Shown here: piece after piece, positions 16,501-24,813 of the stretch
Layout of the letters: the number at the start of each line of letters is the position of its first letter
Position numbering within the stretch: the stretch's first letter is position 1
Source of the DNA: a virus
DNA length: 44,767 nucleotides
Virus record (IMG/VR): IMGVR_UViG_3300013131_000076
Coordinates: 1-44,767 of that record
Strand: one strand, 5' to 3'
Translations under genes and position numbers: made by a program
Notes under the pieces: model-generated
Seen by the model: only the letters and a program-made list of their open reading frames with translations
Told to the model about the DNA's origin: nothing
The model's database searches: none

Positions 16501-17389
16501 TAGTGTGTCCTAATACCCTACCTTTCTGAGTTCTTAATACAAAACCCATACGAATAAGATATGGTTCTATACTATTCTCTATCGTTTCTAGTGCTATTCC
16601 AGTTACAGATGATATAGACTTTAATCCGAGTGGATTACCCCTATTCTTCTTTAGTACATCCAAGTATATTCTATCATAGGCATCCAGACCATTTTTATCA
16701 ATACCTTGAAGATTGAAAATATCGTCTACAGATGAATGTTTACCAGTACATGAAATATAGTTCTGATACCATTGTAATCTAGCATTTAAAATACGAGGAG
16801 TCCCTTTACTCCTTTGTGCTATTTCTAATAAATCAGAATCACTTATCATTAGTCCGAGCTTTTGGGCGTTCAATCCTGCTAGTTTGGCTAACTCATCGTC
16901 ACTATAAAAACTCAAATGTTCCTTGATAGTAAATCGGTCATAAAATGGTTGACTCAAACTACCACCACTAGTTGTTGCTCCTACTAGAGTAAATGCTGGA
17001 ATCTCTATTTCTTCTGGCTCTTTATCCATAACTATACTAAACTTGAAATCCTCCATCACAGGATAGAGAAATTCTTCAACCAGTTTGGGTAGTCTATGGA
17101 TTTCGTCTATAAAAAATACTGATCGTTTGGTCATCCTAAACATATAGGGCAAAATTGCTTTTACGCTTCTAAGATTAGCAGCATTTGCCGTATACAGATT
17201 AACATCCATCTCGGAGGCTATAGCACCCGCCAGGGTTGTTTTACCAAGGCCAGGAGGGCCGTCTATTAAAACATGAGGGAGGATGCTGTCGTTTTTTTTA
17301 CAGCCCGCTGTGCTTATCTTTAACCGGCTAATCACATCGTTCTGACCAATAATTTCATCAAAAGAAACTGGACGTTTTACCAATGTCAT
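16490..17389 (-). CDS. RuvB-like Holliday-junction AAA+ ATPase
   Basis: A 299-residue AAA+ protein very close to bacterial RuvB. It has RPVSFDEIIGQ at the N-terminus, Walker A GPPGLGKTTLA, Walker B FFIDEIHRL, LYPVMEDFKF, sensor 1 LVGATTSGG, the RSKGTPRILNARLQ arginine region and the C-terminal winged helix ending EPYLIRMGFVLRTQKGRVL. RuvB drives branch migration of recombination junctions. No RuvA or RuvC is visible here, but an endonuclease VII resolvase is encoded at 29.8 kb. The start at Met5 (17389) is preferred because GGAG lies six bases before it. Confidence 0.93.
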   Translation of the reverse strand: MTLVKRPVSFDEIIGQNDVISRLKISTAGCKKNDSILPHVLIDGPPGLGKTTLAGAIASEMDVNLYTANAANLRSVKAILPYMFRMTKRSVFFIDEIHRLPKLVEEFLYPVMEDFKFSIVMDKEPEEIEIPAFTLVGATTSGGSLSQPFYDRFTIKEHLSFYSDDELAKLAGLNAQKLGLMISDSDLLEIAQRSKGTPRILNARLQWYQNYISCTGKHSSVDDIFNLQGIDKNGLDAYDRIYLDVLKKNRGNPLGLKSISSVTGIALETIENSIEPYLIRMGFVLRTQKGRVLGHTNGK

Positions 17390-17401
17390 TGTATTCTCCA
17401 A

Positions 17402-17800
17402 TTAGTCGTTTTTATCTTTTACCCAAAACACAAAATCATTTGACTTTTCATCATAAGCCATATCAACCAGACCCTTTTTTACTAAGCCGTTAAGAATATT
17501 ACTAACCATTCGGCTATTTATTTTTTCCAGAACATCAGCAAATATTTTCTCGTTTAGAGTATATCTGGTTCGCTTTTTGTTTTTGCTGACCCGTATCTTA
17601 ACAGACTCTTTCACGATAAGCAAACACTCTTGGTGAGATATTATCTTATCAAATTCTGCTTGTTCGCTTTGCTTAACGGTATCTATAAGAGAATCTAATT
17701 CGTCCGCTTTATCCCATGCTCCAAAATTATTAAAGACTATTGCTCTAACTTTGTCTGTGAATTCATCTATATCGTTAATAATAAACCATTCTTCTTCCAT
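17402..17800 (-). CDS. Conserved hypothetical protein, 132 aa; paralogue of the 32.4 kb protein
   Basis: Unknown function. The C-terminal motif LVDMAYDEKSNDFVFWVKDKND matches the 140-aa protein at 32392-32814 (LIECAWDNDLNEMVFWAKDNQ), and both start with an acidic segment followed by IR..V/A..F. The middle is Lys/Arg-rich. The C-terminal half has the look of a winged-helix domain (MVSNILNGLVKKGLVDMAYD). It lies directly upstream of the RuvB-like gene, so a DNA-associated role is possible. Confidence 0.7.
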   Translation of the reverse strand: MEEEWFIINDIDEFTDKVRAIVFNNFGAWDKADELDSLIDTVKQSEQAEFDKIISHQECLLIVKESVKIRVSKNKKRTRYTLNEKIFADVLEKINSRMVSNILNGLVKKGLVDMAYDEKSNDFVFWVKDKND

Positions 17801-17809
17801 TTTCTACTC

Positions 17810-18193
17810 CTAGTTTAAGATATCGAATAACCCTTTGTAATATTTGGGCTGTTGTATAAAATGAGAAGCATTGGCTTGTATGTGTTGTTTATATTGGTTA
17901 TAGATAGGATCATAAACAAAATACTTGCTTTTCCATATACCTTCACCTAAATAATTGGATCCCAAATACTGGAACTTTTTATCGTTCACAGTATTGGGAT
18001 TCCAACTATTCACAGGAAACTCAACCGACGGAAAACTATTGATATTATTCATGATATCCGTCATCCATTCTGAGAACGGAGAATCATGTCCAAAATCAAA
18101 TGTAAAATACCATTTGTAGGGATCAACATTATTATCATAATCATGATCATCGTTGTATCCATCATCTTCATCATCATGATCTTGATCGCTCAA
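17810..18193 (-). CDS. Hypothetical protein with acidic N-terminus, 127 aa
   Basis: Unrecognised. The first 24 residues are an Asp/His/Asn-rich run (DQDHDDEDDGYNDDHDYDNN). The rest is aromatic-rich, with YKWYFTFDFGHDSPFSEWM and QYLGSNYLGEGIWKSKYFVYD, which could be a folded domain. It lies four bases after the primase-like gene in transcription order. Confidence 0.65.
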   Translation of the reverse strand: MSDQDHDDEDDGYNDDHDYDNNVDPYKWYFTFDFGHDSPFSEWMTDIMNNINSFPSVEFPVNSWNPNTVNDKKFQYLGSNYLGEGIWKSKYFVYDPIYNQYKQHIQANASHFIQQPKYYKGLFDILN

Positions 18194-18196
18194 TGT

Positions 18197-19354
18197 TCAC
18201 CCCACACAAAACTGATCACTAAGTTTCGCAGCCAAATCCTTTGCGGCACTACTCAGGAATCGGTTGTTGCTGAAATACAACGCTGTGGACGCTTGGTTGA
18301 GGTACTCCACGACCGTTTTTAAGAGTCTGGTCTGCTCACTGGTCAAGTTTAAACCATATAATCCACAATCGGTTGGCACACCATACGCTTTGGACTGAAT
18401 ATTAAGGTTGTCTTTTGGTAGATTACCATCTTCTTCATCACTATCATCATACAAATCAACAGATGGTAAACTATTTTTCTGACCACAAGCACCCCACTGT
18501 TTCCAAACATCGACTGATGTGTTGCTGATCTTAATATTCTGATTTTGTAGATCATTCAAAATACTTTTAGCAACATCAATTGATACTGGAACACCATTCT
18601 GGTCAGCATTTTTATATGCCTTAGCATAACCCTTGTACCAATCGTCGCTGCATTTAGATGGATCAATTGTTACTGTGGCTGGCTGACCAGTTAATGCACT
18701 CTGTAATTCTACCACATTAACTTTCTGCCCTGTTGATCCTTGAAGAATACTGGTAAAGTATGGAGCCTTTTTCTCCCAGTTCTTTCTCCACCAAGTATAA
18801 GGCACACGATAAATTTGATTGGCCTTGATCGCTCTTGGATCACCACTAAAGTAGTTGACTAACTTCTTTTGTAATCCATTCCAATAAGTCTTATTCTTAC
18901 CAATCATCTTCACTGACTGGTCATCAAAAATCCAATAGCATTGATAACCATTACGAGTATCCACAACCCAAGTTGGAGGAACAGCAAAATTATTGATCCT
19001 CTCTAGGAAAGTCTTTTTCTTTTGCATCACAACGCTAGGCTTAAAATACTTACCATCACTATCTCGACCAGCATCGATATCACAAAAACAGCAAGTAAAG
19101 TTATTGATTGCGTATAGTTTGCGACCACCATTTACATAGAAATAAACATCGGAACCACTATGAGCATTTGCTTCAATAGCAGTATCCAGAGTATCTGTAT
19201 GATTCATGCTACTAATCTTCTTACGAGGATTACCGTTGTAGCAAAATATGTGCTTAATACCAAAAGAATTAAGAAATTTTTCTCGCCTGGAAACAAATTT
19301 CGTTGTGCTAAGTTTGTTATCAAATGGATTGAATCCTAGATCATCATTAAACAT
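18197..19354 (-). CDS. Archaeo-eukaryotic primase (AEP/RepB-primase-like) protein
   Basis: A 385-residue protein. Its N-terminal 200 residues resemble primase-polymerase/RepB-type primases. The metal motif is CDIDAG (Asp92, Asp94). TWVVDTRNGYQCYWIF and GDPRAIKANQIYRVPYTWWRK carry the conserved Arg/Asn positions of the nucleotide-binding region. A conserved core His in the second motif is not obvious to me. The C-terminal part is less conserved, with an acidic stretch DDSDEEDGN. No helicase domain is fused. It may prime phage replication. Confidence 0.78.
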   Translation of the reverse strand: MFNDDLGFNPFDNKLSTTKFVSRREKFLNSFGIKHIFCYNGNPRKKISSMNHTDTLDTAIEANAHSGSDVYFYVNGGRKLYAINNFTCCFCDIDAGRDSDGKYFKPSVVMQKKKTFLERINNFAVPPTWVVDTRNGYQCYWIFDDQSVKMIGKNKTYWNGLQKKLVNYFSGDPRAIKANQIYRVPYTWWRKNWEKKAPYFTSILQGSTGQKVNVVELQSALTGQPATVTIDPSKCSDDWYKGYAKAYKNADQNGVPVSIDVAKSILNDLQNQNIKISNTSVDVWKQWGACGQKNSLPSVDLYDDSDEEDGNLPKDNLNIQSKAYGVPTDCGLYGLNLTSEQTRLLKTVVEYLNQASTALYFSNNRFLSSAAKDLAAKLSDQFCVG

Positions 19355-19416
19355 TTTTTTCCTTCGTCTAAATCCTATATTGGGACAGCAACCTCTACCG
19401 TCATTGTCAATATAAA

Positions 19417-19481
19417 AAAGGAATTAGGGGATCGAACCCTAAGAAATAGCACTAACTATTCTAGTCGCCAGACTATTCCTT
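19417..19481 (-). tRNA. Miniature tRNA-like element, 65 nt, anticodon uncertain
   Basis: On the minus strand a 7-bp acceptor stem (AAGGAAT with ATTCCTT) encloses a short D-like hairpin (AGTC, loop TGGC, GACT). Next come an anticodon-like hairpin (AATAG, loop TTAGTG, CTATT) and a perfect T-arm (TAGGG, loop TTCGATC, CCCTA). The missing positions 8-9, four-base D loop and six-base anticodon loop are not canonical, so the amino acid cannot be assigned. If the closing G-C opens, TAG could be the anticodon (Leu). A U6 tract follows, so it may also end transcription. It could be a decayed tRNA gene or a tRNA mimic. Confidence 0.55.
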
Positions 19482-19489
19482 TGCTTTAA

Positions 19490-20356
19490 TCAGCCAGGAT
19501 AAGAGTTGTCGTACTCATCCTCATCATCTTCATAATCTTCGTCGTCCTCGTCATCAAACTGATCCCAGTAATCATCGCGGATATCATAATCCTCGTCATC
19601 ATCCTCGTACTCGTCCTCGGAAAAATTAGCAGAGTAAAGAGGCTTGAGAAGTTCGCCTTGATACTCTCCAACAACTTCGTATTGGCAAGTGCGAAGTTTC
19701 TCACAATTACAATCACTAGGAACACTAACAACATCACGCGGATTAATCTTAACGATCACAATACGATCATGTGCTTCCACAGACCCATAACCAGCAACAT
19801 AGTTTAATGCTCCAGCATGAAGTCCATTTGAACAACCGCGACCACGATCATCATCAACCTTGGCTCTTTGCATCTTGCAAATCTTGCCAACACTATTATC
19901 AAACGTACCACGATACTTATCCATATAATCACTTCTCACAGCCTTGTAGGCAAGGAAATGACCATCCTCAGTAATGGGCAGATGCTCATGCTCAAGGAAA
20001 TCATAGAGTTCCTTTTGACTCTGCATACTAGGATTCTCCATAAGATTGTTGAGGAAATTAACAAGAGGCTGGAAAGGCAGACCCTTGCTCATAAACTCAA
20101 GAATACGCTTGCTGATACTGCCGTGAACTTCCTCACCCTCATACATCACCTTGCCATTCTTAATCTCCACCATACCATCGCTAAAAGCGGATACGGCTTT
20201 TTCCACATCAACAATATCCAAGAGTTCATCAGCAGTTGCGGTTGGCAACGCCTCAAGAATCATCTTATAATTAATATGATCCGGCAAAACCTGATAGGTT
20301 CTATTGTTAAGAACCAGAGTCAGATTACCATCAACCCACATAAACGGAACGCTCAT
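19490..20356 (-). CDS. rIIB: rIIB-like protein with acidic C-terminal tail
   Basis: A 288-residue protein. The core has KRILEFMSKGLPFQPLVNFLNNLMENPS, LPITEDGHFLAYKAV, DKYRGTFDNSVGK and GCSNGLHAGALNYVAGYG, the characteristic blocks of phage rIIB-type proteins. The last 45 residues are almost all Asp/Glu/Tyr, an unusual low-complexity tail. In T4, RIIA and RIIB are membrane-associated, affect lysis inhibition and exclude infection blocks by lambda Rex. The gene follows rIIA by 27 bases and has an AAGGAG site. Confidence 0.85.
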   Translation of the reverse strand: MSVPFMWVDGNLTLVLNNRTYQVLPDHINYKMILEALPTATADELLDIVDVEKAVSAFSDGMVEIKNGKVMYEGEEVHGSISKRILEFMSKGLPFQPLVNFLNNLMENPSMQSQKELYDFLEHEHLPITEDGHFLAYKAVRSDYMDKYRGTFDNSVGKICKMQRAKVDDDRGRGCSNGLHAGALNYVAGYGSVEAHDRIVIVKINPRDVVSVPSDCNCEKLRTCQYEVVGEYQGELLKPLYSANFSEDEYEDDDEDYDIRDDYWDQFDDEDDEDYEDDEDEYDNSYPG

Positions 20357-20383
20357 TATTTTTCTCCTTGTTTACCTGTGAAA

Positions 20384-23014
20384 TTAACCAAAAACTTTAC
20401 TAATTTGATCCCTAAACAAATCAACCTTATCTAACGTAACAAACCAACTAGATGATCTTCTCCAACTTTGACGGTCATCAAGTTGATTGAGAGGATCAAC
20501 ATCTCTGAGATTTCTCAAATTACCATCAACCGTGTTGGCACACATAATATACTTGAGCAGCGGGTTGCTGTCAAGAGTTGTCTTAATTGTTTTTCTTAGA
20601 TCGCTAATGGGTGATAGAGTATGTTTTTTGTCTCCATCATTCTTAGTGGAAATAAATTTCTTATATGTGTCCGAAGTATTCGGATACCAACTCTCTAAAA
20701 GACTCTTCATTGAGTTAAAGAGTAAGTTAGTATTCTTGATCTTCTTTACATCTAAGCCATTAATACCAATAGCATCAAGCAACTTGGCAATATGAGCATA
20801 GTAGTCTGTTTGCTTAAATCTTTTTAGATCATATCCATTACGATGAATAGTATCGGCAAAAAACTCCATTACAATCAGACTATCAATAGTGTTTACTAGA
20901 GTTTTGTCCGAGACATATTCTTCATAGTCCAGACCGAATATGTTCAGAATATGGTATACAAACTGTCTATCAATATAGCCTTCGTCATAATCATGATTCA
21001 TCTTGTCATCAGTGTTGTATTCTTTCTTACAGAATTCGATCACACTATTAATATCACGCACATCACTAAACTGTGAGGAATCAATAGTCTTGAGTCGATC
21101 TTTGAACCAAGAGTTAAAATCAATTAGGTTGTACCCGTCCTTAATTAAACGATCCACACTAGACTGTTTGATAGCATAGATATTTTCTCCACCAAACACA
21201 GAGTTATCCGTAATAATCTTATCCCAACGCTTAATACCTTCTATCTCTGGATAATTTTCAATAGACGCATATCGTAGAATAGGAATATAAACGATAGTAT
21301 CAGCATCCTCCAAATCATCCAAACGACTAGCACTAAGACTTCTCATATGAGAAGCATCATTGTAGCCATAATTCAATGCTGTGGTATCTTGTGCGTCTCC
21401 GTAAACCAGAAAAATATCTTGGTCACTAACGCTACCCTTGCTACCTTTACTTGCTCTAGTTTTTGGAGTTGACTTAATTAGATCACGATGATCCGAAACA
21501 TTAAGAATATTAGACTCTCCAACATCCTTGACTAGTGCTTTAAAACCATTGGTCACATCCTTATGATCTGTGGTATTAACCAACAGATAAGCAAAACAAT
21601 CATTCTGATTGCAATACTTGGTAACAATCTTTTTGGCTGTTTCCGCAGCACTCATATCACACCAGAAAAACTTCATTGAGTTAGTCTTTTTCTGATGATT
21701 CCAATAGTATTGACCCTTACCAGTTAGAGTTTCGTGATGAATCTTATCTGTAAGATAAATCATGCGTCGAGAACGATAACCCGCTGTTCTATAATTAAAC
21801 ACATAAAGGTTCTCATCCTTCTTGAGTTTATATTCCAGATCCTCACCAGAATTAATAGGATGATCTTTACCATCACTATCTTTCCACGATGCTCCAACAC
21901 CCCATCCACCAGCAAGATCATTCATGGTATAATATGTGGTGATTGCTTCTACTCTGTTTTTAGCAGATGCGATTTTGTCACTAAAATTCTTTTTGAGTTC
22001 CACATAAATTTCCTGGGTCTTTTCACGCAAAGACTTAATAACAGCCTTGGTATACTGCAAACCCTCTCGACTAACATCCATCTCAAGTTCGCCAATACCA
22101 AAATCCAACTCTAGATAAAGACCCTGTTCGATAATCTCGCTAACAAAACTCTTCCAAGATGCAATATCCGCCTTGTTAAAAGCACGATTCCACTTAGCAA
22201 TATGATCTGGAGTATCTGCCTTTTCTTCTCCGATCAAATTACTAGCCTGAACAGGATAAGCAATATTGCCCATGATAGCCACAATACCGCTATCAATATG
22301 ATGATGATTATTAGGAAAAAGATCGTTGGAATTTAGTCTGCAAACTCTCCAACCCTCACCATCAATAATAATATTGCGATTACTATACTGCTCACTAAAA
22401 TTGTAGTTAACACCACCAGTAATAGTGGGCCTACTCTTAAAGTAATGAAAAATCCTGACCGCTTTCTTACTAAATTCATGAAAGTCATGCTGCTTAACAG
22501 CAAAACTAATCTCTAGACCATTAGGTTCATCAGTATCACAACTATGAATAAGGTTCAGAGTAGGAACACCAGCATCATCAATAGCAGCAATATAAGTATA
22601 CTGCTTACCATTATAATAAGATGTTGTGGTAAAACTCTTGGTATAAGCAAAAGGACTCTTGCTACCTAGTCCAAGACAACCCACAAAATCATTACTATCA
22701 TTTTTGTTACTAGCACCATAAGTTGTATACAGATGTTCCATATCTTTCTGACTAAGACCAGTACCATAATCTCTAACAGTAAAGTTAGGATCAGCAGCAG
22801 TTGGCAACTTTACAAGAAAAGGATTCTTATTACCAGCACTAACATGAGAGTCAAAAGCATTAGTGCCAAGTTCACGAATAACTGCCATTACTTTGTCGGA
22901 ATATAAAGAGTCCGACAAGATTTTAAACATTTTGCTCGTTTGAGCAATAGTAAATTGATTAGCACTACTAATACCAGCACTATGAACTTCAACAGTTCGA
23001 TCCGCAAGTTTCAT
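20384..23014 (-). CDS. rIIA: rIIA-like protein (GHKL ATPase)
   Basis: An 876-residue protein. The N-terminal GHKL ATP-binding domain shows the N box AVIRELGTNAFDSH, the G1 box VRDYGTGLS and the G2-like GCLGLGSKSPFAYT, as in RIIA, Hsp90 and MutL. The rest is long and poorly conserved. The start at 23014 (MKLADRTVEVHS) is chosen over 23176. GGAG lies eight bases upstream of it, a promoter lies 33 bases upstream, and the extra 54 residues of the longer frame overlap the next gene and the promoter. It is transcribed together with rIIB. Confidence 0.88.
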   Translation of the reverse strand: MKLADRTVEVHSAGISSANQFTIAQTSKMFKILSDSLYSDKVMAVIRELGTNAFDSHVSAGNKNPFLVKLPTAADPNFTVRDYGTGLSQKDMEHLYTTYGASNKNDSNDFVGCLGLGSKSPFAYTKSFTTTSYYNGKQYTYIAAIDDAGVPTLNLIHSCDTDEPNGLEISFAVKQHDFHEFSKKAVRIFHYFKSRPTITGGVNYNFSEQYSNRNIIIDGEGWRVCRLNSNDLFPNNHHHIDSGIVAIMGNIAYPVQASNLIGEEKADTPDHIAKWNRAFNKADIASWKSFVSEIIEQGLYLELDFGIGELEMDVSREGLQYTKAVIKSLREKTQEIYVELKKNFSDKIASAKNRVEAITTYYTMNDLAGGWGVGASWKDSDGKDHPINSGEDLEYKLKKDENLYVFNYRTAGYRSRRMIYLTDKIHHETLTGKGQYYWNHQKKTNSMKFFWCDMSAAETAKKIVTKYCNQNDCFAYLLVNTTDHKDVTNGFKALVKDVGESNILNVSDHRDLIKSTPKTRASKGSKGSVSDQDIFLVYGDAQDTTALNYGYNDASHMRSLSASRLDDLEDADTIVYIPILRYASIENYPEIEGIKRWDKIITDNSVFGGENIYAIKQSSVDRLIKDGYNLIDFNSWFKDRLKTIDSSQFSDVRDINSVIEFCKKEYNTDDKMNHDYDEGYIDRQFVYHILNIFGLDYEEYVSDKTLVNTIDSLIVMEFFADTIHRNGYDLKRFKQTDYYAHIAKLLDAIGINGLDVKKIKNTNLLFNSMKSLLESWYPNTSDTYKKFISTKNDGDKKHTLSPISDLRKTIKTTLDSNPLLKYIMCANTVDGNLRNLRDVDPLNQLDDRQSWRRSSSWFVTLDKVDLFRDQISKVFG

Positions 23015-23046
23015 TTGTATTCTCCAAGGTTTCCTGTGATGCTCGT

Positions 23047-23074
23047 AGTATACATCGTCATTCCGCGTTGTCAA
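23047..23074 (-). promoter_or_regulatory. Sigma-70-type promoter for rIIA/rIIB
   Basis: On the minus strand: -35 TTGACA (23074-23069), 16-bp spacer, -10 TATACT (23052-23047). It lies between the 81-aa membrane protein and the rIIA start, leaving a leader of about 26 bases with GGAG. It belongs to the repeated promoter family described in the findings. Confidence 0.75.
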
Positions 23075-23316
23075 CCTTGATTTTTCTTTTGATTCACTCG
23101 TTGAATACTGATGTAACCAAAATAGATTGGTATTAATCCTATATACCATACTGGTAAGGCTAGAGAAGCAAACCAAAGTCCACTAACGATTGATAGTGCT
23201 GATAATATATAAACTATAAAAGATGGAAAATTTAACCTTAAGGTTAAGTATGCTAACGGTCCAATCAAAATAGTCACTAAAACTATTAACGATGCTGCTA
23301 ACGCTAAACTAGCCAC
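23071..23316 (-). CDS. Small membrane protein, 81 aa
   Basis: Two to three hydrophobic helices: residues about 2-27 (LALAASLIVLVTILIGPLAYLTL), 31-50 and 52-70. The tail is basic (SIQRVNQKKNQG). It has no known motif. It lies directly upstream of rIIA, whose T4 counterpart is membrane-associated. The last bases overlap the rIIA promoter. Confidence 0.65.
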   Translation of the reverse strand: MASLALAASLIVLVTILIGPLAYLTLRLNFPSFIVYILSALSIVSGLWFASLALPVWYIGLIPIYFGYISIQRVNQKKNQG

Positions 23317-23639
23317 TAGATTTCCTCTTCGTCATCTTGGTCTTTCCAATCATCTTTTGGAACCCATGTTTCATCAGTATCATCAATATTATAATTTTCT
23401 TCCAAATCCTCATCATCTTCTGCTAACATGATGGTGAAACTATTGAGTATTTCTAACATAGCATCAACTTTGTGAGCAATATCTCTAATCTCGCGTTTGA
23501 TTTCTGTTATGTCTTTTAGTATCTTGTCTTGGTTTTTACTAAGACCTTCTACATCCTTAGATAAAGAGTCGTCTTTTTTATATAAGTCCCGATATGATTG
23601 ATCAATTTTTTTATAGATATCATTAATATCTCTGGACAT
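23316..23639 (-). CDS. Coiled-coil protein with acidic tail, 107 aa
   Basis: Residues about 5-75 form a probable coiled coil (LSKDVEGLSKNQDKILKDI, then IKREIRDIAHKVDAMLEIL). The C-terminal 35 residues are strongly acidic with Trp (WVPKDDWKDQDDEEEI). It is coupled to the downstream membrane protein by a one-base overlap. Function unknown. Confidence 0.7.
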   Translation of the reverse strand: MSRDINDIYKKIDQSYRDLYKKDDSLSKDVEGLSKNQDKILKDITEIKREIRDIAHKVDAMLEILNSFTIMLAEDDEDLEENYNIDDTDETWVPKDDWKDQDDEEEI

Positions 23640-23648
23640 AACTACTCC

Positions 23649-23960
23649 TTATTTTGGGTTACGGTATTCTCGTAAATCTCCATTTTCATTAATTTTTTCA
23701 TCTTCATAGACTGAGGCAAGACGCCTGTAGAATTCTTGTTTAATATTCTCTAATACACCAGTTATCATAGCAATCTTCTTATATGAAACAGTCTTAATTA
23801 ACTGGCCTATTACCCTGCTAAAACAATAGTTTATTCTACCAAGGTAGATGCTAAGATCGTTTGGATCATCCAATCCGGTTCTTTTATTACGAATAGCACA
23901 AACCATTCCTGCTATAGTAGCATCTAATTCTTCTCTCTCGTTTTCTTCTATGTATGGCAT
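23649..23960 (-). CDS. Conserved phage protein (DUF6899-like), 103 aa
   Basis: Residues include MPYIEENEREELD, GRINYCFSRVIGQLI and MITGVLENIKQEFYRRLASVYEDEKINENGDL. This pattern (GxINY, a central helix, EFYRR, YEDxKxxENGD) is common in small phage proteins, which I recall as DUF6899. No biochemical function is known to me. It has an AAGGAGTA-like context in the neighbouring gene and no overlap. Confidence 0.75.
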   Translation of the reverse strand: MPYIEENEREELDATIAGMVCAIRNKRTGLDDPNDLSIYLGRINYCFSRVIGQLIKTVSYKKIAMITGVLENIKQEFYRRLASVYEDEKINENGDLREYRNPK

Positions 23961-24497
23961 TTAAACCTCGCTACATTTACATTGGTATTTTTTACAATAA
24001 CAGCATTTGGGACCAGCATCTCCCAATCCCCAGGCATTACATACTCTACTAAAACTTTCTTTGCCAGTATCTATACAAACAACACGATTTTTTTGTCCCC
24101 TTTTAACTAAACCAACATTGTACCAGTGGCAATCCCAAAATTTTAATCCTGTTTTTTCGTATATTTCTTCCACTAAATATTGAATATTTTGCATAGAGAT
24201 TTTGGAGTTGGCCTTACAGGTTTTAGCACACTCTGCTACATATCCCCAATCACTAGGTTCTGGTTGATAAACTTCATCCTCTGGTGCAAATTCTAGTCTA
24301 CAAATCCCACTATAAATTTTTGGTGCAAGATCAAATTTGGCTAACTTTTTATGATAAGAAAGAGCCTCCTGTGCTTTCTTCTTGCTCCTAAATTCTTTGA
24401 AGATCATGTGTTGATGATTTTTAATAGGATAAACCTGACAATACCCACCCTCATCAAACCAATCACTATAATTAATTTGATATTCAGTTGATATCAT
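23961..24497 (-). CDS. Protein-kinase-like fold protein, 178 aa
   Basis: A minimal kinase or aminoglycoside-phosphotransferase-like protein. It has a glycine-loop-like segment DEGGYCQVYPI (15-25), a candidate ATP lysine Lys34 (IFKEF) and a helix with Glu45. The catalytic-loop-like segment is FWDCHWYNVG (Asp122, Asn127), and VVCIDTG (Asp143) is the metal-binding DxG equivalent. The C-terminus CCYCKKYQCKC could bind zinc. It is far shorter than bacterial kinases (about 250 aa or more). The start at 24497 is preferred: AAGGTGG lies six bases upstream. Confidence 0.65.
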   Translation of the reverse strand: MISTEYQINYSDWFDEGGYCQVYPIKNHQHMIFKEFRSKKKAQEALSYHKKLAKFDLAPKIYSGICRLEFAPEDEVYQPEPSDWGYVAECAKTCKANSKISMQNIQYLVEEIYEKTGLKFWDCHWYNVGLVKRGQKNRVVCIDTGKESFSRVCNAWGLGDAGPKCCYCKKYQCKCSEV

Positions 24498-24813
24498 TTT
24501 CAACCACCTTATTACCACTCAGTTTTTCAACAATAAAGATAGCAGTTCTTAAATCATCGCCCTCAAAAATTTTAATCGGGCCTTTTGGTATATCCAATCT
24601 AAATGTTGCATAAACAGCATAGTATGGATCGCCAATTGCTTCTTCATCTAAATTGAAGTATTCTTCCAGAGTTTTTACTTCTTCTGGTATAGTGCCACCC
24701 TCATAATCAGGTAAATCTCTAATAGTAGATATAAGATAGTGAAGAATATGAGAACGTGGATTACCTTCATTAGAACACCAACCCTTAAACAATCTGTTGG
24801 GCGTGGAATTCAT
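24484..24813 (-). CDS. Hypothetical protein, 109 aa
   Basis: Unrecognised soluble protein, with PRSHILHYLISTIRDLPDYEGG and DPYYAVYATFRLDIPKGPIKIFEG. The second half looks beta-rich. It overlaps both neighbours slightly (14 bases downstream with the kinase-like gene, 4 upstream), so it is in the same translation-coupled group. Confidence 0.6.
   Translation of the reverse strand: MNSTPNRLFKGWCSNEGNPRSHILHYLISTIRDLPDYEGGTIPEEVKTLEEYFNLDEEAIGDPYYAVYATFRLDIPKGPIKIFEGDDLRTAIFIVEKLSGNKVVENDIN

Noticed and set aside
19405-19416. TTGACA upstream of the primase-like gene as a promoter
   Set aside because: A minus-strand TTGACA is present, but no TATAAT-like hexamer lies 15-19 bp downstream.
19868-20434. 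Plus-strand ORF of 188 codons opposite rIIB
   Set aside because: It lies entirely opposite a well-supported rIIB gene, has no ribosome-binding site or domain, and shows the composition expected for an antisense frame.
21734-22114. Plus-strand ORF of 126 codons inside rIIA
   Set aside because: Antisense shadow of the rIIA frame, with no recognisable motif and no start signal.
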